Shown in pieces: positions 47,978 through 60,551 of a DNA stretch of 64,000 bases. The DNA comes from Larix kaempferi (taxonomy: Eukaryota > Streptophyta > Pinopsida > Pinales > Pinaceae). The notes under the pieces were generated by a model that searched no databases, was not told the origin of the DNA, and saw nothing but the letters and a program-made list of their open reading frames with translations. The DNA is taken from positions 14,225,001 to 14,289,000 of the forward strand of contig BSBM01000779.1 in the NCBI GenBank assembly GCA_027924585.1, written 5' to 3'. Made by a program: the position numbers and the translations under genes. The number at the start of each line of letters is the position of its first letter. Positions within the stretch are counted from its first letter, which is position 1.

Positions 47978-48092
47978 GTGGGTTAACATGTCTCCGGATA
48001 AAGTCAGGGTTGCTCTTTACACTTCTCTTAATGATCTGAAGCTTCACTATATTGATATTTATCTGGTCCATAACCCTAATGTTTGTGATGGG
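47978..48092 (+). pseudogene. Aldo-keto reductase exon fragment
   Basis: After a CAG acceptor the exon reads SPDKVRVALYTSLNDLKL followed by HYIDIYLVHNPNVCDG, then a GT donor. This is the conserved 'V..AL..SL.DL+L.Y+DLYL+HWP' segment of plant NADPH-dependent aldo-keto reductases, which reduce aldehydes and ketones. HWP has become HNP. No neighbouring AKR exon carrying the catalytic tetrad was found, so this is an isolated exon. Confidence 0.75.
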
Positions 48093-48266
48093 GTAATATT
48101 GTTTTACTCCATATATTCTCTAATATTGTTTTGTGTTTGACCTACTTGGCTTGTATGGAAGACGTCTTATCCTCAAAATATTGAGGATTTAACCAAGGAG
48201 TTCATAAAAATTTTAATTAAAAATTTTGGGTTTTCTGAACTTGCTTTTGGTTTCTTTGGTTGATAG

Positions 48267-48414
48267 AAACACATATGCCTAGGTTTTATTTATAGAGTCA
48301 AAATCAAATGAGAGGTCGTGTTTATTCAAATTTCATTCAAAAACACATATGCCTAGGTTTTATTTATAGAGTCAAAATCAAGTGAGAAGTCAAGTTTAAT
48401 CAAATTTCAGTCAA
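48267..48414 (+). repeat. 74-bp tandem duplication
   Basis: Two adjacent copies start AAACACATATGCCTAGGTTT at 48267 and 48341 and differ by only a few bases. Confidence 0.9.
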
Positions 48415-49140
48415 AGAACCAATTAGACATGACCAATTTGATTATTAAGAACTTTGAAAAAAAAATGTAGCAGAACTACTCAATCTATCCAAGAGCATGC
48501 ATCTTGATGTGGTTTTTGAAGTAATCCTTGAGTGTGGCATGAGAAAAGAATGCATCCTCAAAACTCGAGTCCAAACCCATGATGTTCCCCATTTCAGGTA
48601 TGCTTCCCAGTTATTAGACAAGCTCAAGATAAGGCAAGACAATATCTGAATCTTGACAATACACAAATTTATTTATCTATTATATTGTGTAGATATTTAG
48701 GTGTCGATCTGTTACTAAATCCATTTTTTAATAATAGATTTTCCATGCCGATTAAAAAAATCAAGAAGCACTATAGTATTAATATGGAATGTATATGTCT
48801 ACAAATCAAATTATATGTAGGAGTATTATGCCTGCAGGTATATTATGCCACTAATAATCTATAGGTCAATAGGTTATTCCTAGCCATCCAAGATATTTTA
48901 TAGAGTCAATATCACCTTGAAGACATCATCATCGTAAACGCTTAGGGATTTTTGAAGGGTCCTCCATTCAAATCCAAGATTCATCCTTCTGTGAACCATA
49001 GTGATATTTATCTAGTACGTAGCACTCATGTTTGAGATGGAGTGATGTTTTTTTACTCCATATATTCTCATTTTTATTAGAGAAGTCTCATATTCACAAA
49101 TTCCCAATTTTTCGAATTGGAGATTAAACCAAATGGGAAG
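48415..49140. other. Unassigned region left of the copia element
   Basis: A minus-strand reading gives SFEDAFFSHATLKDYFKNH at 48490-48570, which looks protein-like, but I cannot name a family. No other feature is supported. Confidence 0.35.
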
Positions 49141-49149
49141 AGAAATTCC

Positions 49150-49385
49150 TAATGTGAAGGTTGGTGGCAGAAATAAACAAAGATAATGCGGAATGAGTTA
49201 CGGCTTTTCAATCTTTATTCATAAACGGAGATCAACTAATATAATACAAACAATAATGTAATGTGTATTTAAACACTTATGGAAAACCCTAAATGCAAAG
49301 CATGCTGTTGCATTTATTAACTGAACTTCTAAATAGTAACTCAAGTAAAAGCTAAAGCTAACTAAAGTAATTACTATTTCTAACA
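49150..49385 (-). mobile_element. Probable 3' LTR of the copia element
   Basis: On the minus strand, a purine tract TTAAGAGGGAG (49386-49396) is followed at once by TGTTAGAAATAG, the expected layout of polypurine tract and 3' LTR start. The outer (left) end is uncertain. A matching 5' LTR was not found beyond 53459, so the element is truncated or rearranged on that side. Confidence 0.5.
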
Positions 49386-49467
49386 CTCCCTCTTAATTAC
49401 TACTTCTAACTACTGCAGCTTTTACAATGCCTAAATTATTTCTATGAATTTCAAAAATATCTTTTGC

Positions 49468-52400
49468 TTATGGCTTTGTGAATATGTCAGCCAATTGGTC
49501 AATTGATTTACAATGCTCAACACGAACTTCACCATTGTTCACAAGCTCTCTTATGAAGTGATATCTAGTATCAATGTGCTTGCTTTTCTGGTGAAAAACA
49601 TGGTTCTTGGATAGAGCGATTGTCGAGTTGCTGTCACAATAAACTGCGGTTGGTCCTTCTTGTTTCTGTTCAAGACCTTCTAAAACTCTGCATAACCAGA
49701 CTGTTTGACATGCTGCTGATGTCGCTGCTACATACTCTGCTTCTGCCGATGAAAGTGTCACAATGGGCTGCTTCTTGGATGCCCATGAAATCACCCCTGA
49801 TCCAAGATGAAAAACATGACCGGAAGTGCTCTTCCTGTCATCCAAACTTTCTGCAAAATCACTGTCAGTGAAACCTGTCAAAACATCATACTCCATGCTT
49901 GAATATAAAATTCCATAGCTTGAAGTCCCTGCAACATATTGTAAGATCCTTTTGCCAACTTGCCAATGTGAGTCTTTGGGAGACTCCATGAACCTTGAAA
50001 TCAAGCTGACAGCAAACATAATATCAGGTCTTGTAGCTGTGAGGTACATGAGACTTCTTACAAGTATTTTATACAATGTTGGATCTACATTGGGACTGCA
50101 ATATTCTTTACTCAACTTAGTACCTATTGCCACTGGTGTAGGTGTTGTTTTGCAATTAAGCATTCTGAATCGCTTAAGAACTTCATTAGCATATTTATTT
50201 TGAGAGATAAATATACCATTTTCTGACTGTTCTACTTCTAGGCCAAGAAAGAACCTCATCAATCCAAGGTCTGTCATCTCAAACTCTTTCTTCATAGCTG
50301 CCTTGAACTCATCTACTGAGAGGTCACCTGTAAAAATCATATCATCAACATACAAACAAACTATTAAAATTTGTCCTTGTTGATTTACCATTATGTAAAG
50401 TGTTGGTTCGCTACTACTTTTGCTAAAACCATTTTTGATTAGATAAGAATCAATTCTGCTATACCAAGCTCTTGGAGCTTGCTTGAGCCCATATTGGGCT
50501 TTCTTCAACTTGTAAACTTTGTCTTCATGTTATTTTATTTCATACCCATGTGGCTGCTCCACATAAATTTCTTTTTCAAGAATGCCGACTTGACATCCAT
50601 CTGATACACTTTCCATTTATTCTGTGCTGCAATTGCTAGGACTGCTCTTACTGTGTCCAATCTTTCCACCGGTGCAAAAGTTTCTCCAAAATCAATTCCT
50701 GGTTGCGAGAAACCCTTTGCTACTAACCTTGCCTTGTACCTATCAATCTCACCTTTTTCATTGAGTTTGGTTTTATAAACCCACTTCACACCAATGGGTT
50801 TCTTATTCTTTGGCAGGTCAACTAGATCCCATGTATCATTTCTCTCAATGGAATCTGTCTCTTCGTCCATAGCATTTACCCAATGCTCTTGTTTTACAGC
50901 CTCTTTATAAAATACAGGTTCACTAGCAATAAAAACATAATTGGTATTTGCATCCAATTCATCATAAACATCTGTCAATCTTCTAGTCTTTTTATTACTA
51001 TGATCAGATTCATTACATGACTGCAAACTTGATGCTTCACCTTGAACTAAGTTTCTAGGTGTTCTTTCTAGAGTATTTGCTATTGGTGAAGATGCTACTA
51101 GATCTTGTTGTCCAATCAGCTCCTCATCTTCTCCATCTTCTGGTTGGGGTATTGCAGCTCCCATACCCTTGTCTATGGTTCCATTCCATGATTCTTCCTT
51201 CTTGAACAAAACATCTCTGCTGAGAATAACCTTTTTGGTAATAGGGTTATATAACTTGTAGGCTTTAGTTTGTTCACCGTATCCAAGAAATATACATTTC
51301 TCACTCCTGTCGTCTAGCTTTTTTCTTAGCTGTTTAGGAACATGAGCATAAGCAACACAACCAAATACTCTAAAATGAGAAACATTACAAGTCATACCTG
51401 ACCATGCTTTCTCTAATACTCTGTTCTTCACAATTTTGGTGGGAGATCTGTTCATCACATGAACAGCACAAGCCACTGCATCTCCCCAAAATTCATGGGA
51501 CACATTTCTTTCTTTCAACATGCTCCTTGCCATATTCATGATGGTTTTGTTCTTGCGTTCCGCAATACCATTCTGCTGAGGAGTATATCTTGTAGTGAAT
51601 TTCCTCTTGATTCCATGATGCTTGTAGTAATCATGAAATTCCTTTAATTCATACTCTCCCCCTCCATTAGATCTCAATACTTTGAGTTGATAACCACTCT
51701 GTTTTTCAACCAATGCCCTAAATTACTTGAACTTGCCAAAAGTTTCAGCCTTCTGATGAAGGAAATACACCCATGTTTTTCTACTGAAATCATCAATAAA
51801 TGTAAGGAAATAATAGCTTCCACCAATTGATTGAGTTTGCATTGGTCCAACAAGATCAGTATGAATAAGTTTTGAAGGTGCAAGTGCCCTTCAAGACATA
51901 CCTTTAGGAAAGCTATCCCTGTGCTGCTTTGCAATGATGCAACACTCACAAGTACTTTCTGGCTCCTTCATAGGGGGCAATCCCTTTACCATCTCTTTCT
52001 GTTGCAAAAACTTGAGACCACCAAAGTGAAGATGTCCATATCTAAAATGCCATAACCAATAATCATCCATGTAAGTGTCTTTTTGAGCAAAAGAGGTTAC
52101 CTTGCTGCTGCAATTCATGACTAGTGGATACATCGTGTTCCTAGTCACTTGTATTTTGATGATCAAATGTCGATTTGGGTCATAAATTTCACAGTCTAAT
52201 CTATCAAAGACAAGTTTGTACTTCTTTTCAGTGAGTTGCCCAATGCTAAGCAGATTATGCTTCAATCCTGGAGCATAATAGACATCTGAGATTGTCTTTT
52301 GTTGGCATTGTTTGGTCAAAATGTTGACCACTCCTTTTCCAAGAACTGGAACCACCTCATCCGTGCCAACTTTGACCTCTGTCCTCATTGATTCATCTAG

Positions 52401-53459
52401 GTTTGCAATTAGACCTCTGTCACTTGTCATATGGTTATTACAGCCACTATCTAAAAGCCAAAGTCCCTTTGGGATTTCGTGTGTAGCATGACATGTAAGA
52501 AATAACATATCATCTTTATCCTCAGAGGTATTAGTCACATTGGCATTATGATTTGCTTGATCAGCCTTTTTCTTTTTCCATTCATGACCATAATGCCCAA
52601 ATTTATTGCAATAATAACACAGAATATTAGATTTATCTGAACTTTTTTTGTCGCAGTTTCCGCCTTCATGGTTATGATGGTGATCTTGATCTCCATTGCC
52701 ATTACTTCGGCCACTTCTGCCTCATCGTCTTGATCCTCCTCTGCCTCTGCCTCTTCCTCTGCCTCTTGAGAATGAGACATGTGCTTTGAAATTATTCTCT
52801 TGAGAGGATTTTTCATTCCTGTTGAGTCTGGATTCGAATGAAAGTAAAGATCTGGTCAACTAGTCTATAGAGAGAGTACTTAGATCTTTTGCTTCTTCAA
52901 TCACTAAAACTTTCGACTCAAATTTGTGGGGTAGGGATCTCAGAACCCTTTCAACCACCCTTTGATCTCCAATCTTTTCACCATAGATATTCAGCTGATT
53001 AACAATCCCCATGACTTTGGTCATGAAAGAGTCTACAGAGTCTAATTCTTTCATCTTCAGATCTTCAAAGTCTCTTGTTAGGTTTTGGAGTGTTGTTGTT
53101 TGAACCTTACCAACACCTTGATAACTAGTCGCCAAGGTATCCCATGATTCTTTGGCATGTAAAGATGCTGATATCTTTGGAAATACGCTGTTATCCAAAG
53201 CATTCATTATGAGATGCAGTGCCTCTGCATCCTTCTTCCTGTGCACTCACAGGACATCCTTCTCTGCGTTTGAAAGGGCTTGAAAAGCTGCATCATCTGC
53301 AGGTTTGGAATAGCCATACACGACATATTCCCATGCATCTTCTAACCTGAGATAAACCGCCATCCTCGTGGCCCAGACATCATAGTCCTTTTTCCTTGTA
53401 AGAGGAGAAATCTGAGATTGATTGCTGTTAGAAGCCATAGACACTGCGGTGTCTTTCAC
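49468..53459 (-). mobile_element. Ty1/copia retrotransposon polyprotein, inactivated
   Basis: Reading right to left on the minus strand gives a full copia order. Gag runs 53459-52860. The zinc knuckle is CYYCNKFGHYGHEW (about 52560-52620). Protease is LWLLDSGCNNHMT. The integrase HHCC region runs HFRYGHLHFGG to CECC, followed by the integrase core. RT has [21 protein letters not shown] and CLYVDDMIF, and RNase H has SWASKKQPIVTLSSAEAEYV to VEHCKSIDQLADIFTKP. Lesions: TGA near 53246, TAG near 52859, a frame change in the gag/protease linker, a stop near 51722, and a stop/frameshift near 50525 within RT. Key residues are also lost: the last zinc-knuckle Cys is Trp, and the integrase motif reads RSNGGGEY, with Asn for the catalytic Asp. 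The element could not move itself. Confidence 0.92.
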
Positions 53460-54263
53460 TGACTTTATTCAAAATAATCTCCCTTCCTCTTTTTTTTTTA
53501 AAAACAAATAATAATTCTCCCTTTTAAACAAGATTTGAACAATATCTTCAAATATCTTCTTCTCTTGTAAAAAGAAAAAATTCTTACTCAATAACTGCGT
53601 GAAAGTAAAAAAAAATCACATAAAGTAAAAACCTTTTTGCACTTGTCCAAAAATGCCGCCTTGTTCCAATTACCGCTCTTTGTCCTAAGGAGAGGCCGTA
53701 GTGAAATCTCAATTTTTTACCTCGTATCTCCCCAAACTATCGTGCTTTAGACTATACTGTGGGTGAGATAGTTCCTAAAGTACCGCTCTGTGGACTATAG
53801 GGAGGGCGCGGTACTCCAATTTTTTTTTTTTTTAATAATTTCTCCAAAAAACTTCTATGAAAATTCTTCAAAAAAAATAAACTTACAAATTCTTCAAAGC
53901 TATGGCTTTGGCTTCTCCGGAAATTGATGCTACCTATAGTGCCCTTTCTAGGCACTGGGTCTCAATTTGTATTTTCATGTAAATACCAAGTTTTCTCTTA
54001 TGTTTTCTGGAAAACTTCAACCGTCTATGTCTCTGTTATCTAAATGTTTACATGTCTCTGCAATTCTAAATAAACATAAACTTAAATCTTCATTATAGCT
54101 CTGTTCTTTTAACATGCATAATTTGAAAATAAAAGAACATACCTTTTATTCAAGCTAGCTCAGTAAAATACCTGGACCTGTAGATTTGCAGTGAGGTAAG
54201 AAGATTCCTGTAGTGGGTTCTGTAGGTTACCTTAGCAACCCAAAATGATGTGTCCACCCTGTC
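53460..54263. other. Leader side of the copia element and unassigned spacer
   Basis: This should hold the copia untranslated leader and 5' LTR, but neither a primer-binding site nor a match to the 3' LTR was found. A word pair TACCGCTCT...GGACTATAGGGAGGG / TACCGCTCTTTGTCC...GGAGAGG repeats at 53670 and 53780. Confidence 0.4.
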
Positions 54264-56584
54264 GATCAGCTATTATCTTGCTGACCTTAGGAAATCAACG
54301 GATTTCCTAGCCCCAGAGCCCACAGACCAATAATCCCGACAACAGCTTTCCATCGAACCTTTCCATGGTAATATTTTGTTGAGTTAACCTCCTCCTCAGT
54401 CTTTTCTTTTGAGTTTCCCACCTCCTCAAAGCTTCGAGTTAACCCCCTCCTCGGCATCGAGTTAACCCCCTCCTCGGCATTCCTCCTTTTTCACAAAAAT
54501 CCTCACAGTTCTCCCACCATAATCCCCCCTTACTACTTTGTTAAATCTCCTCTTTATAGGAATCCACCTCCTTCAAAAGTAAAACTTCCTTATCACTCCA
54601 CCGCCCTAGCTGTCGTGGTCTTTGGAAGTACAATTCATTAATGCATCCCCTTTTTAAGGTGAAAAGGTGGATTATATATTATTTTTAAATCACCCAAGTT
54701 TCTCTCGAGCAATGGGATTATTCAATAATTTATTTAAACAAATCCTTTTTAATTTATTTTGGAATGATTCTGTCCCTTAATTTAAATGAATAATTTATTT
54801 AATAAATCATTCAATCCACTATGCTTTATATAAAGATTATTATCATTATTATCGTTAATTAAATAATAACAATAATAACATAATAATTAATAATAATAGA
54901 AATTAAATTAATTGTGAATAGAAATTAGAAATATTTATTTGTTTACTCGATAAGTGGCAACATAGTACTTCTGGGTATAAATAATGGAATGTACTTAATG
55001 GTTTATTTAATCATAATCAACAATTATATGGTACACTCTTCTAGTATTAATGTTTGACTATTATACTTCTCATTGAAGACACATTCATTTGGGGATACTT
55101 GCAATTAATGACACTTATTTTTAATTGTTCATTATAATGTTTACATACAAGGACTAATTAACTTATTTTTCACATTAGAACTTGATAATCTTTTACTGAT
55201 TAAGTCACCCACTAAATACTTAATTGACTTATCCCTGATAACTTATGACATTGTTAAATCTTGATAAGTAGGTTGTAAACCAATATTATTGCGCATGTGC
55301 ATAATGTGCATGCGTGGCCAGCATATGCACAAGACAGACATGTACTATAAACATATGTCATATATATATCCTATGCATAACAACTAACTAACACTAATAA
55401 TACTTTATGCACAATGAACAAGTATACATTCATCATAATATTACTAAAACATCATCTGTTATTTTATCAGTTAACCTTTAAGATTTCCTTTCGTTATTTT
55501 TATGATTACATTTGATCAATCATTCAGGTGCAAGGGAAGCTACCAACTACCATTAACTCCGGGTCAAGGAATACCCAACCCTCCTCAGTACTAACAATCA
55601 TATCCTCCCATCCTAACCTACGTCCACATCCTCCCTATCCTTCCTCGGCTAGTACAAAAGTGGATGTCAGACTCATCGACCTGACCACATAGAACTTGAG
55701 AGCAATAGCGTCGGCTATACAGCGGACCTATCCTCCCCTAGCAGGCATCCGACCATCGTCATCACAACATACATGGGGAGCGTGTCTCAGCACGGCCCTC
55801 CCATGACCTCCGGTATCATAGGAACATAGGGTGGGAAACACATCCATCCCTCTCAACATACTGGGCCTACGCCCTTATCAAATCATACTCTGCTGCTCTC
55901 GAGATTATCGGTCCATGTCATCGTATCATCAGTTTCGGTTGCTAAGGTTCCCTGCATGGATAGGCTCTTCTCCATATTTCAGATCAAGTATCTGGCTATC
56001 CCATAACCCTCGTGTCCTGTAGGTTAGTATTCTGCAGAATACACATTTTATAACAGGCATTTTTATTCGATCACCAATTGATCCATATCATCAACATCAT
56101 TTTATTTCATGTCACAATTTTATCACATCACAAGTATGTATGGAATATAACAGTTCTATCAATTTCATCATAGGATGGCATCGACATACAACACCATATA
56201 TTTTACATTTCATCAATGAAAACGCTAAAACATATATTTTCCATTCTATCATTGTCTGATCCATATTGTCAGCATCATTTATCTCACCACATAAAATCAT
56301 TCAATCGATCACATCATAATTACCACATCATATATATATCACATTTCCTCCAAGACGATTATCAAACATACACTGTCATTCCATTTAAAAGAATCTCATG
56401 ATAATCATAACTTAATAACTGCATGAATATAGTAACATCATTAACACAGTAGCAACATATCATCATGTCTATCATGCCGAAAATATAGTTCACGCTGTCT
56501 AGCTGAGTCAAACAGATAACAAGCAATAAAGTGAAAGGTGTCTAACTCATAAACATGCCTAGTCAAAATATGGGGCGTTACATA
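54264..56584 (-). mobile_element. Gypsy-type LTR, tandem copy A (about 2.32 kb)
   Basis: On the minus strand it starts TGTAACGCCCCATATTTTGA, a typical Ty3/gypsy LTR start, and runs left to a GATCAGCTATTATC segment. It is the same as copy B over its length, except for an extra 160-165 bases near 56230-56390 that duplicate neighbouring sequence. The continuation left of 54264 may still be LTR but has no second copy here to compare. No protein is encoded. Confidence 0.72.
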
Positions 56585-58741
56585 GATCATCTATTATCGT
56601 GCTGACCCTAGGAAATCAATGGATTTCCTAGCCCCCGAGCCCACAGACCGATAATCCCGACAACAACTATCCATCGAACCTTTCCATGGTAATATTTCGC
56701 TGAGTTAACCCCCTCCTCAGTCTTTTCTTTTGAGTTTCCCACCTCCTCAAAGCTTCAATTTAACCCCCTCCTCGGCATTCCTCCTTCTTCACAAAAATCC
56801 TCACAGTTATCCCACAAAATAACCCCCCTACTACTTTGTTAAATATCCTCTTTATAGGAATCCACCTCCTTCATAAAGTCAAACTTCCTTATCACTCCAC
56901 CGCCCTAGCTGTCGTGGTCTTTGGAAGTACAAATCATTATTGCATCCCCCTTTTAAGGAAAAAAGGTGGATTATATATTATTTTTAAATCACCCAAGTTT
57001 CTCTCGAGCAGTGGGATCATTCAATAATTTATTTAAACAAATCCTTTTTAATTTATTTTGGGATGATTCTATCCCTTAATTTAAATGAATAATCTATTTA
57101 ATAAATCATTCAATCCACTATGCTTTATATAAGGATTATTATCATTATTATAATTAATTAAATAATAATATTAATAACAATAATAACTAATATCAATAGT
57201 AATTAAATTAATTCGGAATAGTACTTAAAATATTTATTTGGTTAAGGGATAAGTGTCAACATAGTACCTCTGGGTATAATTAATGAAATATAATTAATGG
57301 TTTACTTAATCATAATCAACAATTATATAGCGTACTCTTCTAGTATTAATATTTAACTATCATACTTCATATTGAAGACACATTCACTTGAAGACATTTA
57401 TAATTAATGACACTTATTTTAATCGTTCATTACAATGTTTACATACAAGGACTAATTAACTTATTTTACACATTAAAACTTGATAATCTTTTATTGATTA
57501 AGTCATTCACTAAATACTTAATTGAGTTATCTATGATAGCTTATAACATTATTAAATCTTGATAAGTATGTTGTAAACCAATATTATCGCGCATGTGCAT
57601 AATGTGCATGCGTGGCCAGCGTATGCACAAGACGGACATGTGCTATAAACATACATCATATATCCTATGCATAACAACTAACTAACACTAATAATACTTT
57701 ATGCAAACTGAACAAGTATACATTCATCATAATATTACTAAAACATCATCTGTTATTTTATCAGTTAACCTTTAAGATTTTCTTTCGTTATTTTTATGAT
57801 TACATTTGATCAATCATTCAGGTGCAAGGGAAGCTACCTACTACCACTAACTCAAAATCAACGGATACCCAACCCTCAACAGTACTAACTATCATATCCT
57901 CCCATCCTAACCTACGTCCACATCCTCCCTATCCTTCCTCTGCTAGTGTAACAGTGGATGTCGGACTCATCGACGTGACCACATAGAAGCTGAGAGCGAT
58001 AGCATCGGCTGAACAGCAGACCTATCCTCCCCTAGCAGGCATCCGACCATCGTCATCACAACATACATGGGGAGCGTGTCTCAGCACGGCCCTCCCATGA
58101 CCTCGGGTATCATAGAAACATAGGGTGGGCAATACATCCATCCCTCTCAACATACCGGGTCTACACCCTTATCAAATCATACTCTGCTGCTATCGAGATT
58201 ATCGATCCATGTCATCGTAAGATCGATTTCGGTTGCTAAGGTTTACTGCATGGATAGGTCCTTCTCCGTATATCAGATCAAGTATCCGGCTATCCCATAG
58301 CTCTTCTGTCCTGTAGATTAGTATTCCGCAAACACACATTTTATAACAAGCATTTCCATTCAATCACCCATTGATCCATATCATCAATCATCACTTTATT
58401 TCACGTCAAATTTTATCGCATCACAGGTATGTATGTATATAACAGTTCTATCAATTTCATCATAGGATGGCATCCACGTACAACACCATATATTTCACAT
58501 TTCATCAATGAAAATGCTAAAACATATATTTTCATCATAAAGCAATGAATCTCATGATAATCATAACTTAATAACTGCATGAATATAGTAACCTCATAAA
58601 CATAGTAACAACATATCATCATGTCTATCATGCCGAAAATATAGTTCACTCTAGCTAGCTGAGTCCAACAGATAATAAGCAATTAAAGTGAAAGGTGTCT
58701 AACTCGTAAACATGCCTAGTCAAAATATGGGGCGTTACATA
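56585..58741 (-). mobile_element. Gypsy-type LTR, tandem copy B (about 2.16 kb)
   Basis: This is a direct tandem copy of 54264-56584. On the minus strand, just before its TGTAACGCCCC start (58739), lies CTTCGGGACGAAGTTTCCCG followed by AAGGGTGGGTG. That is the usual end of the gypsy pol frame and polypurine tract. The right flank is therefore the internal side of an element and this copy is a 3' LTR. The two copies join head to tail without internal sequence. Confidence 0.72.
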
Positions 58742-58795
58742 CACCCACCCTTCGGGAAACTTCGTCCCGAAGTTATGGTCGTACTGATGCGGGGA
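58742..58795 (-). mobile_element. Gypsy internal 3' end and polypurine tract
   Basis: The minus-strand words TTCGGGACGAAG and AAGGGTGGGTG directly precede the LTR. No further pol coding sequence is recognisable to the right. Confidence 0.55.
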
Positions 58796-60107
58796 AAATA
58801 TTGATGCCTAACCTCTCCTAAGGTCAAACATTCTTATTACCTTAATGTTAATAAGCAATCTGCATCCTTGATAACCATAAGAATTGTAACAATATTAAAT
58901 TAGGGGAAGTATCATTTATTCGAGTGTTTTAGTAACTATATCTTACCAAAATGCTTAAGTTCACTGATAGTATCTGTTAGGGGTTTAAACAACATAACTT
59001 TATTCATTGAGGTGCACATCAGTTCCTATTTTGCCTCCATTACTACCCCATTTACTTGTATTACTAGTTCACTTAACCTGGTTGAGGGTTCGGTGCATAT
59101 TCATTCATGGTAACTTCATTAGTCCCTCAATAATTTACCTACTTTTATAATTTACTGCTCGTTCATTTTGTAATTATTAAATTCTAGTTGTTTCTCAATA
59201 ATATTTCCCCCTTCATGATAATTTATCCCAAGCAAGACTAGCGGCATATAACCCTTACCCCTTTCTCGCACATACCTAGTTACTTCAATCTCTTACCACT
59301 TACTACATTGAAACATGATTAATTCCACATTACACCTAGAAATTTTACGATGTTGATTTTAATACATAGATATCTCCCATATCTTAATACTAATTAAATT
59401 TTCCAATAGGGGAATCCATTCACACATACTTTAAATAGTGACCTAGCACCTCTATTAGGGGTGCCTCATACAACTACACATTATCACTAGACATGAGATA
59501 CACATATAATCTTACCCCCTTTCTTGCCAATTTGCAAAGATACCCACTCTCATCAATAATTAATTTCATCATTTCTCATAATTGGAAATGCACTATTTCC
59601 CTAAAACATAGTTTTATTTATAACGGTTGTTAGACTATAGGTCAAGTGTCATTGACTTTCAATTATCTCCCACTTTGTTAGCTTCCTACCATGTCCTTAC
59701 TTCATTTACTACCTTATTATATTTGGTTAATGCATCTCTTGGTTCTATCGATGATCTTCCCCTATATATAATGTATAACCTATAGATCCTGTACATAATG
59801 GGAAGCAACACCATTATCCTAGTCACTCATAGTGGTAACCATCATCCCTTAATATTTGAACCCAAATGTATATTTATTCAACAATTCAATGCATTATTAA
59901 GCATAAGTGGACTCCACTATCATATTTAACTAATAGAACTAGAACACTTCTTTATTCCTTACAATCTTTAAGGTATATCACCTTGCCATTTCACTTATCG
60001 GTAATAAATAATAACAAAGTATCGTAACATCATTAAATTAGGAGAACTATTATTGTTTAAAGGGTTTTCATGGCTATTTCTTATCAAATACAATCATTAT
60101 CGTGTTT
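58795..60107. repeat. Inverted repeat, left arm (about 1.3 kb)
   Basis: The reverse complement of this arm is found at 62563-63855. Matching pairs include AGCAATCTGCATCCTTGATA near 58855, TATCTTACCAAAATGCTTAA near 58940, GATCCTGTACATAATGGGAA near 59785 and GCTATTTCTTATCAAATACA near 60072, each present as its complement in the right arm. No coding region was found. Confidence 0.9.
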
Positions 60108-60506
60108 TGGGCCCTTCTTGAGCCACAACAGATAGCGGGGAAGCATGGATTTCGTATTCTTTACGATCATCTTTTGATGACCACGGTCTCCGTACGGATT
60201 TTATTGTTTTTCCTTGGTATTGAAAACATATCTATATATATTGTTCTTATCGAGGAGTCACTGGCTCGACCTGTAGGAAATCTAATTAACTGTATGATAA
60301 ACTAAATCATACCCTTGTTTAAAGTTCCTTTTGTTGGTTGTGAGAATATTGGTTTGCAGATGGTCAGCTCGGCCATTGCCATAGAACTTGTCCAATTTAA
60401 TTCCCTATTGATAACATAAATTGACAAATATTCAAAGTCAGAAACAAATTTGGTTTTCACCTTATTCTATAACCATGATTATTTAAAAATATATATATAT
60501 GAATTG

Positions 60507-60551
<45 letters not shown>

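Noticed and set aside
48445-48666. Minus-strand reading frame near the copia element
   Set aside because: A nearby frame looks protein-like (SFEDAFFSHATLKDYFKNH), but I cannot name a family or find splice context, so no gene is called.
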